From: Haloferax sulfurifontis ATCC BAA-897 | Lineage (GTDB): Archaea; Halobacteriota; Halobacteria; Halobacteriales; Haloferacaceae | Assembly: GCF_000337835.1 (NCBI RefSeq) | Contig: NZ_AOLM01000019.1 | Coordinates: 114,945-178,944, forward strand | Direction of reading: 5' to 3' | DNA: 64,000 bases | The notes under the pieces: generated by a model | Told to the model about the DNA's origin: nothing | The model's database searches: none | The model's input: only the letters and a program-made list of their open reading frames with translations | Translations under genes and position numbers: made by a program | Shown here: positions 17,105-26,049 of the stretch, piece by piece | How positions within the stretch are numbered: the first letter of the stretch is position 1 | How the letters are laid out: each line of letters starts with the position of its first letter

Positions 17105-17728
17105 ATGTCGAATCGCCGGGTAGACGAAGACAAGCGCGCGACCCTCCGTCGATTCGCCGCGCTCGGGGCCGCCACGCCGCTCGTGGGCCTCGGGGGCGGC
17201 GACGACGGCGACGACGACTCGTCGGGGTCGAGCGACGCCCGAGACGCCATCGTCGGCTACGTCGCGTCGACGCCCGGCGCGCACTTCTCGAAGGTCCGCG
17301 ACGACCTCCAGTTGGGAACCGGCGAGACGCAGTACCACCTCCGGAACCTCGTCGACGACGACACCCTCGAAGTCCGCCGCGACGGCGACTACAAGCGGTT
17401 TTTCCCCGCGGGCCGGTTCTCGGAGTTCGAGCAGGTCGCCCTCGGCTACCTCCGGCGGGACACGCCGCGCGGGATGCTCGTCCACCTGCTTCGGGACCCC
17501 GACGCGACGGGGAGCGAACTCGCCGACAGACTGGGCGTCTCCCGGGCGACGGTGAGCACCTACGCGAAGGAACTCGACGCCGTGGGCCTCCTCTCGCGGG
17601 AGGACGGCTACGCGGTCCGCAACCCCGAGACGGTCATCACGCTCCTGATTCGCCACGCCGACTCCTTCAGCTCCGACGCCGCGGCGTTCGCCGACGACGC
17701 GGCCGAACTCATCCGGTTCGACCCCTGA
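17105..17728 (+). CDS. double winged-helix regulator with hydrophobic N-terminus
   Basis: 207 residues. Two winged-helix modules: one over about 45-100 (AIVGYVASTPGAHFSKVRDDL, TQYHLRNLVDDDTLEV) and one over about 115-175 (DATGSELADRLGVSRATVSTYAKELDAVGLL). The N-terminus, with Arg-Arg then FAALGAATPLVGLGGG, looks like a weak membrane anchor or twin-arginine-like signal, odd for a DNA-binding protein. It could instead be a membrane-tethered regulator. Its targets are not shown by context. Confidence 0.75.
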   Translation: MSNRRVDEDKRATLRRFAALGAATPLVGLGGGDDGDDDSSGSSDARDAIVGYVASTPGAHFSKVRDDLQLGTGETQYHLRNLVDDDTLEVRRDGDYKRFFPAGRFSEFEQVALGYLRRDTPRGMLVHLLRDPDATGSELADRLGVSRATVSTYAKELDAVGLLSREDGYAVRNPETVITLLIRHADSFSSDAAAFADDAAELIRFDP

Positions 17729-17948
17729 CCCCCTGACCGGGGCGAGAGTCGGGGAGTCGGTGCCGGTATTCTCCGTCGGTTCGGAACACTCAGCGGCGGC
17801 GCTGGGACGCGAGAAAACCCGAAAAACGGGGGGAACGACGTGGGGTGGGAGACGACGGCGTTCCGGGAGGGTGGCGCGAGAGAGGACGCGCCGGGGTGCA
17901 CGCCGAGGTCGGCGCGCGGCGGGGCCGGAGTGAAGCGTCAGCGGGGGC

Positions 17949-18218
17949 TCAGACGGTCACCTTCCACGTCGTGCCGGAGGAGTAGCCCCACTTCTCGACG
18001 GTCACGTCGAAGTCGCCGTCGAGGATGGGGCGCATGTTCGCGCCGACCTCCTTCGCCGAGAGGTCGAGGTCGTCGGCGATGAGGCGGGACTTGAAGTACG
18101 TCTTCGCGCCGGCGTTCGAGCGGAGGTAGTCGAGGATGCGGCGCTGTTTCTCCGAGAGGCTGGGTCTGGTGTCGAGGGCCTCGCCCTCGACCGCGGCGGC
18201 GGAGGCGGTCGTGCTCAT
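17949..18218 (-). CDS. small DNA-binding-like protein (DUF7123-type)
   Basis: 89 residues from the ATG at 18218; the frame continues upstream to 18374, but the extra residues are basic and unlike the family. LSEKQRRILDYLRSNAGAKTYFKSRLIADDLDLSAKEVGANMRPIL is a winged-helix-like stretch, ending in KWGYSSGTTWKVTV, a probable wing. This matches a small haloarchaeal family of putative regulators. About 280 bp of intergenic DNA separates it from the divergent aglD. Confidence 0.75.
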   Translation of the reverse strand: MSTTASAAAVEGEALDTRPSLSEKQRRILDYLRSNAGAKTYFKSRLIADDLDLSAKEVGANMRPILDGDFDVTVEKWGYSSGTTWKVTV

Positions 18219-18469
18219 ACCTACACAGAGAGACGAGACGCCTATCAGGGGTTTGGTACGGGAGCTTAACACGGTGCTGTCTTGCGATTTTCGCCGAAAA
18301 CGAGCCGTCGGAACGGCTCCACTGCGCCGTCGCAGGTACAGTCGCCTAACAGCCGCGCGACGCGGACACATCAACGGGGAGACAGTCGGGGGCGACCGGC
18401 ACGCCGTCGAACGCCCGAGCGTTCCGAACTGTCCGTCTAACCGGAGCGTAACGACTCCAAGACAGAAAA

Positions 18470-18500
18470 TTCATACGCGGATAGCGGCCATACGACGACA
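18470..18500 (+). promoter_or_regulatory. aglD core promoter
   Basis: TTCATACG at 18470-18477, within AAAATTCATACG, lies 24-31 bp before the ATG at 18501, consistent with leaderless initiation. Confidence 0.45.
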
Positions 18501-20375
18501 ATGGGTCGCCCGACAGAACGACGCCCGGCCGCCGCGACCGCGGCCGGCGTCGAAGTGAGCGTCGTCCTCCCCGCCTACAACGAGGCGCGGACCATCGAGA
18601 ACACGGTCCGCGTCACCGTCGAGACGCTCGAATCGTTCCTCCCCGCCGACGCCTTCGAGGTCATCGTGGCCGAAGACGGCTGTGACGACGAGACGCCGGA
18701 GATAGCCGACCGGCTGGCCGCCGAGGACGACCGGATTCGTCACTACCACAGCGACGACCGGCTCGGCCGCGGCGGCGCGCTCGAACGCGCCTTCGAGGCC
18801 GCCGACGGCGACACGCTCGTCTACTTCGACACGGACCTCGCCACGGATATGCGCCACCTCGAAGAGCTGGTCGAGCGCGTCCGCTCCGGCGAGTACGACG
18901 CCGCCACCGGGTCGCGCTGGATGCCCGACCGCGTCGCCGACCGCCCGCCGAAACGCGGCGTGCCGAGCCGCGCCTACAACGGCCTCGTCCGCCTGTTCCT
19001 CCGCTCTGACCTCCGGGACCACCAGTGCGGCTTCAAGGCGTTCAGCCGCGAGACGTTCGAGGCGCTCCGCGACGACGTGGAAGACGACCACTGGTTCTGG
19101 GACACGGAGATGCTCGTCCGCGCCCAGCGCGCGGGCTTCCGCGTCGCCGAGTTCCCCGTCGACTGGGAGCCGAAAGGCGACACGAAAGTCGACCTCGTCC
19201 GCGACATCCTCGGGATGGGGAGCCAGATTCTCCGGACGTGGTGGCAACTCACCGTCCGGCCGCGCATCACCCGCCGGGTGACAATCGCCGCCGGCCTGCT
19301 CCTGACCGTCTTCGCGCTCGCGCTGATGACGCTGTACATCGACCCCTCGGAGGTCATTTCGGTGCTCGGCGACGCCGACCCCGCGCTCGTCGCCGCCGCC
19401 GCAGTAATCTACGTCGTCTCGTGGCCGCTCCGGGGGATTCGCTACCGCGACATCCTCGGCGAGCTCGGCTACCGCGAGAAGGCCGGCTTCCTCACGGGGG
19501 CGATATTCATCAGTCAGACCGGGAACCTCGTGTTCCCCGCCCGCGCGGGCGACGCCGTCCGCGCCTACGTCGTGAAAGCGCGGCGGAACATCCCGTACCC
19601 CTCGGGCTTCGCGTCGCTCGCGGTCGAGCGCGTCTTCGACCTGCTCACCATCGCGGGGCTCGCGGGCGTCGTCCTCGTCGGCCTCGCGGCGACCGGCGGC
19701 CTCGACGACATCGCCACGGTGCTGGCGACCGGCGTGAGCGGCGGGTCGGTCAACGTGTCCGCCGACGACGTGCGCACCGTCGCCTACGTCGCCACCGGCG
19801 TCGGCGTCGTCGCCATCCTCGGCGTCCTCGGCATCGCGCTGTCGGCCCGCGCGGACCGGAACGTCGTCCGGGCGTTCGTCGGCCGGTTCTCGTCGGACTC
19901 CTACGTCGACCTCGTCGCGGGCGTCATCGAGCAGTTCGTCTCCGACCTGCAGGCGGTCGCCGGCAACCGCGCCGCCTTCACCCGCGTCGGCCTGACGAGC
20001 CTCGCCATCTGGACCGTCGACGTGGTGACCGCGGTCGTCGTCCTGCTCGCGCTCGGCGTCGATATCGACCCCGTCGTCCTCGTCGGCGTCTCGTTTTTCG
20101 CCGTGAGCGTCGGCAACCTCGCGAAGGTGCTTCCGCTGTCGCCCGGCGGCGTCGGCCTCTACGAAATCGCCTTCACGGTGTTCATGGCCGCGCTCGCGCC
20201 GGTCACGCCCGCCGCCGCGCTCGCCGCGGCGGTCCTCGACCACGCCGTCAAAAACGCCGTCACCGTCGTGGGCGGCGTCGCCTCGATGCTGTCGCTCAAC
20301 GTCTCGCTGACGACCGCGGTCGAAGAGAGCGCGGACGTGCGCGACCGCGAGCGCGAACTCGCCGAATCGGAGTGA
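18501..20375 (+). CDS. aglD: dolichol-phosphate glycosyltransferase AglD
   Basis: 624 residues. An N-terminal GT2 domain (residues 18-250) has VVLPAYNEARTIE, VAEDGCDDE and FDTDLATD, with the DxD pair at Asp110 and Asp112, which are functionally important in H. volcanii AglD. A C-terminal membrane domain of the UPF0104/flippase-like type (residues 260-600) follows, with about eight hydrophobic segments and FPARAGDAVRAYVVKARR. In H. volcanii AglD charges dolichol phosphate with mannose, the last sugar of the S-layer N-glycan. It acts at the cytoplasmic membrane. Other agl genes are elsewhere; none are in this window. Confidence 0.93.
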   Translation: MGRPTERRPAAATAAGVEVSVVLPAYNEARTIENTVRVTVETLESFLPADAFEVIVAEDGCDDETPEIADRLAAEDDRIRHYHSDDRLGRGGALERAFEAADGDTLVYFDTDLATDMRHLEELVERVRSGEYDAATGSRWMPDRVADRPPKRGVPSRAYNGLVRLFLRSDLRDHQCGFKAFSRETFEALRDDVEDDHWFWDTEMLVRAQRAGFRVAEFPVDWEPKGDTKVDLVRDILGMGSQILRTWWQLTVRPRITRRVTIAAGLLLTVFALALMTLYIDPSEVISVLGDADPALVAAAAVIYVVSWPLRGIRYRDILGELGYREKAGFLTGAIFISQTGNLVFPARAGDAVRAYVVKARRNIPYPSGFASLAVERVFDLLTIAGLAGVVLVGLAATGGLDDIATVLATGVSGGSVNVSADDVRTVAYVATGVGVVAILGVLGIALSARADRNVVRAFVGRFSSDSYVDLVAGVIEQFVSDLQAVAGNRAAFTRVGLTSLAIWTVDVVTAVVVLLALGVDIDPVVLVGVSFFAVSVGNLAKVLPLSPGGVGLYEIAFTVFMAALAPVTPAAALAAAVLDHAVKNAVTVVGGVASMLSLNVSLTTAVEESADVRDRERELAESE

Positions 20376-20381
20376 AGGAAG

Positions 20382-20903
20382 TCAGTACAGCTCGCACCGG
20401 AACGGCGCGAACGCGCCCGTCACGGCGGCTTCGAGCGCGTCAGTGCGCGTGAGTCGGCCGCCGGTGAACACGCCCGCCGCGCCCTCGTTTTTCGCGATGT
20501 CGTCGGTGCCGAGCACGTCGTCCATCACCGGTCCGAGCTCCTCGCCCGCGTCGATTCGGTCCGCGATGCGGGCGGGAAGCGGGAGGCTCGGCCCCGCCGC
20601 GCGGCCGACCCGTTCGCCGTCGGTCACGGCCGCCCACATCACGAGGTACAGGTCGGTCTCGTCCGTGCCGTCGCCCGCCGAGAAGGTCGCGACGCCGCCC
20701 TCGATGCCGACGCCGAAGTCGTAGTCGCCGGCGTCGAGCGCCCGCTCCGCGCGGGTGACCGCGCCCGCGATGGTCTCGTCGTGGCCCGTCGGCTGTTCGG
20801 AGACGCCGGAGTCGACGGCGACCGCCGCCACGGAGGCGTCGGGGCAGGTTCGTTCGACCGCGCGCCGCTTCACCGGGTTGCCGCTTCCGACCGCGATGTC
20901 CAT
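20382..20903 (-). CDS. inosine/xanthosine triphosphatase (DUF84)
   Basis: 173 residues from the ATG at 20903. SGNPVKRRAVE at the N-terminus, SGVSEQPTGHDETIAGAVTRAERA in the middle and FGVGIEGGV are the signature segments of the YjjX/DUF84 non-canonical NTPase family, which hydrolyses ITP and XTP to keep damaged purines out of nucleic acids. FTGGRLTRTDALE near the end also matches. It converges with aglD, leaving only 6 bp between stop codons, and lies 20 bp downstream of the BtuF-like gene, so the two are probably co-transcribed. Confidence 0.88.
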   Translation of the reverse strand: MDIAVGSGNPVKRRAVERTCPDASVAAVAVDSGVSEQPTGHDETIAGAVTRAERALDAGDYDFGVGIEGGVATFSAGDGTDETDLYLVMWAAVTDGERVGRAAGPSLPLPARIADRIDAGEELGPVMDDVLGTDDIAKNEGAAGVFTGGRLTRTDALEAAVTGAFAPFRCELY

Positions 20904-20923
20904 GTCGGAAGCGCGTCGCCCGG

Positions 20924-21730
20924 TTATTTCCCTTCGTCGGATTCGGTCGCGGGCGGGGTCGCGGTCGCGGCCGCGGGCTCCCACGGCTCGGGGAGGCCGG
21001 CGTCGGGGTGCAGCAGTCGCGCGAGGCGGTCGACGCCCGAGACGACGGCGGGGCTCGGCTGATTGAGAAGCGAGTCGTCGACGGCGTGGACCGACGCGTC
21101 GAGATTCCACCCGCGGGCCTCGAACGCCTCGGGGTCGCCGCGCTCGCCTTTCCCGCAGGGGTGGAGCATCACGTGGTCGGGGTCGGCGGCCGCGACGGTC
21201 TCGGGGTCGACTTCGGCGGACCGATCGCCGGGCGCGACGAGCGGGGCTGAGCCCCCGGCGGCGCGGACGAGGTCGGGGACCCAGTTGCCCGCGGCCATCG
21301 GCGGGTCGGCCCACTCCTCGCAGTAGACGGTCGGGCGGTCGCGGCCGGCGACCGCGTCGGCGACGCGGGCGAGGTGGTCGCGGCAGTCCTCGGCGAGCGT
21401 CGCGCCCGCGCCGGCGTCGCCCGCGGCGTCGCAGACGACGGGAAACGAGTCGAACACCTCAGCAAGCGTCGCGGGCGCGACGTGGACCACGTCGTAGCCG
21501 CGGTCGCGGGCCGCCGCCGCGACGTCCGACTGGAGGTCGTCGCAGGTGCAGACGGCGTCGGCGTCGAGTTCGGCGACCCGGTCGAAGTCGGGGTTCAGCC
21601 AGCCGCCGACGACCGGCTTGTCGGTCGACGAGTGGACGGTCGCCCCGACGACGTGGGCGTCGAGACCGGCGGCGGTGAGAATCGCTGTCGCGCTCGGTGC
21701 GAGCGAGACGACGCGGGGATTCGCGGCCAT
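20924..21730 (-). CDS. BtuF-like periplasmic-binding-fold protein without signal
   Basis: 268 residues. It has the cobalamin/metal-siderophore binding-protein pattern: RVVSLAPSATAILTAAGL at the N-terminus, a first lobe, LNPDFDRVAELDADAVCTCDDLQ, a long helix and a second lobe with YCEEWADPPMAAGNWVPDLVRAAGG. There is no signal peptide or lipobox, so it is probably cytosolic, and no permease or ATPase gene is near. It may be a scavenging or sensing relative rather than an importer component. The Ala/Pro-rich C-terminus is disordered. Confidence 0.78.
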   Translation of the reverse strand: MAANPRVVSLAPSATAILTAAGLDAHVVGATVHSSTDKPVVGGWLNPDFDRVAELDADAVCTCDDLQSDVAAAARDRGYDVVHVAPATLAEVFDSFPVVCDAAGDAGAGATLAEDCRDHLARVADAVAGRDRPTVYCEEWADPPMAAGNWVPDLVRAAGGSAPLVAPGDRSAEVDPETVAAADPDHVMLHPCGKGERGDPEAFEARGWNLDASVHAVDDSLLNQPSPAVVSGVDRLARLLHPDAGLPEPWEPAAATATPPATESDEGK

Positions 21731-21994
21731 GCGTGGTCCCGTTTACGACCCGTCGGCAAAAGTGTGTGTCGCGTCGTCGGTCGCCGGTGGGTCACCGGGG
21801 AATCGCCGGTGAGCCGCCGAATCCCTCACGGACCTTAACCACCGTGCGACGGCCTCACACAGGCAAACGCCGCCGTTCGACGAAAGCGATACCAAACCAT
21901 TTATGCGCTCGTCTGCGGTTGCTGGTGTTACGGACAGCATCCGGGTTCTAGCCGCCTCTAACCACCCATTCCCGGAGCACCCGCCGTCGTATCC

Positions 21995-23002
21995 ATGAGT
22001 GAACGAATCTGGACCCGAAATCCCGGCGCACAGGAGCAGGAACGAGACACGCAGAACGGCCGACAGGAGGCCGAGACCGAACAGGAAGACACGAAGGGCG
22101 ACACGCTTCAGTGCCCCGAGTGCGGCGGTCACGTCGTCACCGACGACGAACACGGCGAGACAGTCTGTAACGACTGCGGCCTCGTCGTGACCGCCGACTC
22201 CGTCGACCGCGGCCCCGAGTGGCGCGCGTTCGACGCCCGCGAGAAAGACGAGAAGTCCCGCGTCGGAGCGCCGACGACCAACACGATGCACGACAAGGGC
22301 CTGTCGACGAACATCGACTGGCGCGACCGCGACGCGTACGGCAACTCCCTCGGCGCGCGCCAGCGCCAGAAGATGCAACGGCTCCGCAAGTGGAACGAGC
22401 GGTTCCGCACCCGCGACTCGAAAGAGCGCAACCTCAAGCAGGCGCTCGGCGAAATCGACCGCATGGCCTCCGCGCTCGGCCTCCCCGAGAACGTCCGCGA
22501 GACGGCGTCGGTCATCTACCGCCGCGCGCTCGACGACGACCTGCTTCCGGGCCGTTCCATCGAGGGCGTCGCCACGTCCTGTACCTACGCCGCCGCCCGC
22601 ATGGCCGGCGTCCCGCGTTCGCTCGACGAAATCGCGGAGGTCTCGCGCGTCGAGAAGAGCGAGGTCGCCCGCACCTACCGCTACATCGCGCGCGAGCTCT
22701 CGCTTGAGGTCAAGCCCGCCGACCCCGAGCAGTACGTCCCGCGGTTCGCCAGCGAGCTCGGCCTCTCCGACGAGTCGAAGATGCGCGCGCGCCAGCTCCT
22801 GAAGAACGCCAAGGAGAAGGGCGTTCACTCGGGTAAGTCGCCGGTCGGCCTCGCCGCCGCCGCCGTCTACGCCGCCGCCCTCCTCACCAACGAGAAGACG
22901 ACGCAGGCCGCCGTCAGCGACGTGGCCGACATCTCCGAGGTCACCATCCGCAACCGCTACCACGAACTCCTCGAAGCCGAGGAGAACCTCGGCCTCGTCT
23001 GA
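21995..23002 (+). CDS. tfb: transcription initiation factor IIB
   Basis: 335 residues. An acidic N-terminal tail of about 35 residues precedes a zinc ribbon (CPECGG and CNDCGL), the B-finger region (GPEWRAFD, NIDWRDRDAYG) and two cyclin repeats (IDRMASALGLPENVRETAS..., RFASELGLSDESKMRARQLL...). TFB bridges TBP/TATA and RNA polymerase. Haloarchaea carry many TFB paralogs; which one this is cannot be told from sequence alone. A TTTATGCG element near 21900 suggests a leader of about 70 nt. Confidence 0.95.
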   Translation: MSERIWTRNPGAQEQERDTQNGRQEAETEQEDTKGDTLQCPECGGHVVTDDEHGETVCNDCGLVVTADSVDRGPEWRAFDAREKDEKSRVGAPTTNTMHDKGLSTNIDWRDRDAYGNSLGARQRQKMQRLRKWNERFRTRDSKERNLKQALGEIDRMASALGLPENVRETASVIYRRALDDDLLPGRSIEGVATSCTYAAARMAGVPRSLDEIAEVSRVEKSEVARTYRYIARELSLEVKPADPEQYVPRFASELGLSDESKMRARQLLKNAKEKGVHSGKSPVGLAAAAVYAAALLTNEKTTQAAVSDVADISEVTIRNRYHELLEAEENLGLV

Positions 23003-23198
23003 GCGCGCACGCCCGACGCCCGCTCCGAGCGACGGTTCGACCCGGACGAAACGACTCGATTTTCGCTTATTCGCCCGCCAGCGGCGGCGCTCGACGCGAC
23101 GCGCCGCCATCGAGTCGCGGGGAGAAGTCGACCGGCACGGGGCGACCGCCCCCGCGCCGAGGCGAAGGGTTTTGTTTCGGGGCGAACACGTCCGTACG

Positions 23199-24293
23199 AT
23201 GCGCACGACGCACGCCCTCGCGGTGGGCGACGCCGCCGACACCGGACTCGCCGACGAGAGCGTGAACCTCGTCGTCACGTCGCCGCCCTACCCCATGATA
23301 GAGATGTGGGACGACCTCTTTTCGGCGCGTGACGACACCGTCGCGGCGGCGCTCGACGCGGGCGACGGCGACGCCGCCTTCGAGGCGATGCACGAACAGC
23401 TCGACGCCGTCTGGGACGAGGTGGCCCGCGTGCTCGCGCCCGGCGGGATGGCCTGCGTGAACGTCGGCGACGCGACGCGGAGCCTCGACGGGTCGTTTCG
23501 CCAGTACGCAAACCACGCCCGCGTGCTCACCGCGCTCGCCGAGCGCGGGCTGACGCCGCTCCCAGACGCCATCTGGCGCAAGCCGACAAACAGCCTGACG
23601 AAGTTCATGGGGTCGGGGACGCTCCCGCCGAACGCCTACGTCACGCTCGAACACGAGTACGTGCTTGTGGTCCGGAAGGGCGACCCGCGGTCGTTCCCGC
23701 CGGGCGACGAGCGGCGCTACGAGAGCGCCTTCTTCTGGGAGGAGCGCAACCGCTGGTTCTCCGACCTCTGGGAGTTCGGCGGGACCGACCAGCGCCTCGA
23801 CTCGGGGGCCAGAGAGCGCTCGGCGGCGTTCCCCGTCGAACTGCCGCTTCGCCTGATTCGGATGTACTCCGTCTACGGCGACACCGTCTTCGACCCCTTC
23901 GTCGGCACCGGGACCACGACGCTCGCGGCCATGCTCGCGGGCCGGGACTCCGTCGGCTACGACCTCGACGCCGACCTCGTCTCGGGGTTCGAACGCCGAC
24001 TCGACGACCTCACGGAACGCTCGCGCGCGGAGGTCGAACGCCGACTCGACGCCCACCGGGAGTTCGTCGCCGACCGCGACGAACGACCCGGTCACGACGC
24101 CGAACACTACGACTTCCCGGTCGTGACGAAACAGGAGCGTCGCATCCGCCTGTACCGCGCGTCGTCGGTCGAGGCGTCGGCCGACGGGGCGGACCGCGAG
24201 TTCGTCGTCGAACACGAACCGTTCGACGGGGCAGAGGCGGCCGAGTCGTCGGAGCGGCCCGAACTCTCGGAAGACCCGACGACGACCGACTGA
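23199..24293 (+). CDS. zim: DNA methyltransferase, probable CTAG N4-cytosine methylase
   Basis: 364 residues from the ATG at 23199 (a TTG lies in frame upstream). The amino-MTase motif IV reads TSPPY (about 27-31), the serine-containing form typical of N4-methylcytosine enzymes, and the SAM-binding FDPFVGTGTTTLAAML comes after it near residue 230, giving the permuted beta-class order. In H. volcanii the gene in this position next to tfb and aglD (HVO_0794, zim) is the orphan methylase that modifies CTAG. No restriction partner is adjacent. The C-terminal 100 residues are charged and variable. Confidence 0.88.
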   Translation: MRTTHALAVGDAADTGLADESVNLVVTSPPYPMIEMWDDLFSARDDTVAAALDAGDGDAAFEAMHEQLDAVWDEVARVLAPGGMACVNVGDATRSLDGSFRQYANHARVLTALAERGLTPLPDAIWRKPTNSLTKFMGSGTLPPNAYVTLEHEYVLVVRKGDPRSFPPGDERRYESAFFWEERNRWFSDLWEFGGTDQRLDSGARERSAAFPVELPLRLIRMYSVYGDTVFDPFVGTGTTTLAAMLAGRDSVGYDLDADLVSGFERRLDDLTERSRAEVERRLDAHREFVADRDERPGHDAEHYDFPVVTKQERRIRLYRASSVEASADGADREFVVEHEPFDGAEAAESSERPELSEDPTTTD

Positions 24294-24408
24294 GTTCGAA
24301 ACACTCGAATTCGGGGGTTCAGACACATGGCGGCGTGCGTCGGTACTAGTTAGCCGACTGTCCGACAATCCAGACGTTTAAGAGCGCGGACGACGACGCC
24401 AACGAACA

Positions 24409-24804
24409 ATGCCCGATGCTCGTCGTCGCGCCGTCGTCGCCGCCCTCGTCGGCGTGGTTGGTGCCTCGCTCGGAATCGCCGGGGCCGGCCACGTCTACCT
24501 CCGCGAGTGGCGACGCGCGATTGCGTGGTTCACCTTCGTCTTCGGCGCGGCGCTGGTGTTGCTCTCGACGTTCGCCGACCCGGCGACCGTGACGGTGGAC
24601 TCGCTCCCCAGAGAGGTGCTGTTCCCCGTCTTCGGACTGCTGTTTCTGAGCGCGCTCGACGCCTACCGCGTCGGACGTCGCCCGCGCGGCCGCAACGCGA
24701 ACGGCGAGCCGACCTGCCCGGTCTGCGGCGGCGAGCTCGACCGGAACCTCGACTTCTGTCCGTGGTGTGCGACGGAACTCGAATGGTACACGGTCGAAGG
24801 ATAG
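24409..24804 (+). CDS. zinc-ribbon membrane protein
   Basis: 131 residues. Two to three hydrophobic segments (VVAALVGVVGASLGIAGAG; AIAWFTFVFGAALVLLSTF; EVLFPVFGLLFLSALDAY) are followed by a C-terminal rubredoxin-like zinc ribbon, CPVCGGELDRNLDFCPWC. The ribbon faces the cytosol if the C-terminus stays inside. A TTTAAGAG element about 30 bp before the ATG gives a promoter. Function unknown. Confidence 0.78.
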   Translation: MPDARRRAVVAALVGVVGASLGIAGAGHVYLREWRRAIAWFTFVFGAALVLLSTFADPATVTVDSLPREVLFPVFGLLFLSALDAYRVGRRPRGRNANGEPTCPVCGGELDRNLDFCPWCATELEWYTVEG

Positions 24805-24870
24805 AGAGAGCCGACGACCGCCGGCCGCCGCGCGCGACTCTGAGTTTGAGAAAAAACGTCCCTCCGTCCG

Positions 24871-26049
24871 TTACTTCTCGATGATGCTCTCTTCGACCGC
24901 CTCGCCGAAGTGGCGAGCCGTGTCCTCGTAGTAGATGAGCATCTCGTCGCCGGGTTCGAGGTCGGTGACCGCGGTCCGGCCCTCGCGGGTGTGGACCTTG
25001 ATTGTCTCGGCGTTCTGGAGGAGCGTCGTGACGCGGTCGCCCTCGTAGTCCGCGGAGATACGGAACATCGGCCGCTTTTCGATTTTCACGCGCCCGACGA
25101 TGGCCTCGCGGGTGTTGCCGTTCGTGTCGATGAGCTGTACCTCGTCGCCGCTTTCGAGTTCGGAGAGATAGACCGTTCCGCCGTCGGGGGTCCGAGCGTA
25201 GGCGTGGACCGCGCCGGCGTTGACTCTAAACGGCCGGGACGCGACGTACGGGGACTTCGCCGTCTCGGCGTGGACGAAGAACAGGCCGCGGGCCATCGAG
25301 CCGACGAGCATCCCCTCGTCGTGGTCCATGATGGTTCCCGTGTCGACGCAGACGCGGTCGGCCATGCCCGTGCGTTCGACCTCCGTGACCTCGGCCCACA
25401 CGAGATCGAGCGACTCGCGTTCGGCCTCGTCGCGGACCTCGACGGTCTTGCGAATCTCGTCGGGGTCGTCGCTGTCGAGGAGGACGCCGTCGGAGCCGAG
25501 TTCGAGCGTCTCGAAGGCGGTCTTGGCTTCCTCGGCGGTCGTGACGCCCGCGATGAGGTCGGTCTCCTCGCCGATGCGGGCGATGAGGTTCTCAAGCGGG
25601 ATGATGGTCCAGTCCTCGCCGATGACGATGGTGTAGTCGCCGTCGCGGGCGGCCTCCTCGGCGAACGCCTCGTAGTCCTTGCTCAGGATGCGGACGTACG
25701 AGCCGTTTGCGAGGTCGTCGCCGCGGCGGAGCGTCGTCAGGTCGGCAGAGCCGGAGAAGTCCGAGGGGAGTTCGACGGTCGCGTCGCCCTCGCCGTCCTT
25801 GCCGACGATGTAGGCGTCGGCGAGCGCCGCGGGCTCTCCGTCGTCTTCCTCTGCTTCCATCACGTGGACGTCCGCGTCGGTCCGGAACGCGGCGATGTTG
25901 ACGTCGCCGAGTTCGCGCACCTTCTCGACGTCGGCCTCATCGACGAGGACCCAGTCGACGCCGGCTTCCAGTCCGGCCGTGATGCGTCGCTTCCGCGTCT
26001 CCCAGTCGCCGACTGTGTCGTCGGCCTTGAGCCAGACGCTTCGTGTCAT
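24871..26049 (-). CDS. 3-dehydroquinate synthase II (archaeal AroB-prime)
   Basis: 392 residues from the ATG at 26049 (an upstream in-frame ATG at 26061 is less likely). The whole length matches the archaeal DHQ synthase II family: KADDTVGDWETRKRRITAGLEAGVDWVLVD at the start, VGSMARGLFFVHAE, RPFRVNAGAVHAYA and the C-terminal beta-rich part with VGRVKIEKRPM. It performs NAD-dependent oxidative deamination and cyclisation of ADH to 3-dehydroquinate, the archaeal entry to the shikimate pathway. It works directly after the enzyme encoded at 27301-28101 and lies downstream on the same strand. Confidence 0.93.
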   Translation of the reverse strand: MTRSVWLKADDTVGDWETRKRRITAGLEAGVDWVLVDEADVEKVRELGDVNIAAFRTDADVHVMEAEEDDGEPAALADAYIVGKDGEGDATVELPSDFSGSADLTTLRRGDDLANGSYVRILSKDYEAFAEEAARDGDYTIVIGEDWTIIPLENLIARIGEETDLIAGVTTAEEAKTAFETLELGSDGVLLDSDDPDEIRKTVEVRDEAERESLDLVWAEVTEVERTGMADRVCVDTGTIMDHDEGMLVGSMARGLFFVHAETAKSPYVASRPFRVNAGAVHAYARTPDGGTVYLSELESGDEVQLIDTNGNTREAIVGRVKIEKRPMFRISADYEGDRVTTLLQNAETIKVHTREGRTAVTDLEPGDEMLIYYEDTARHFGEAVEESIIEK

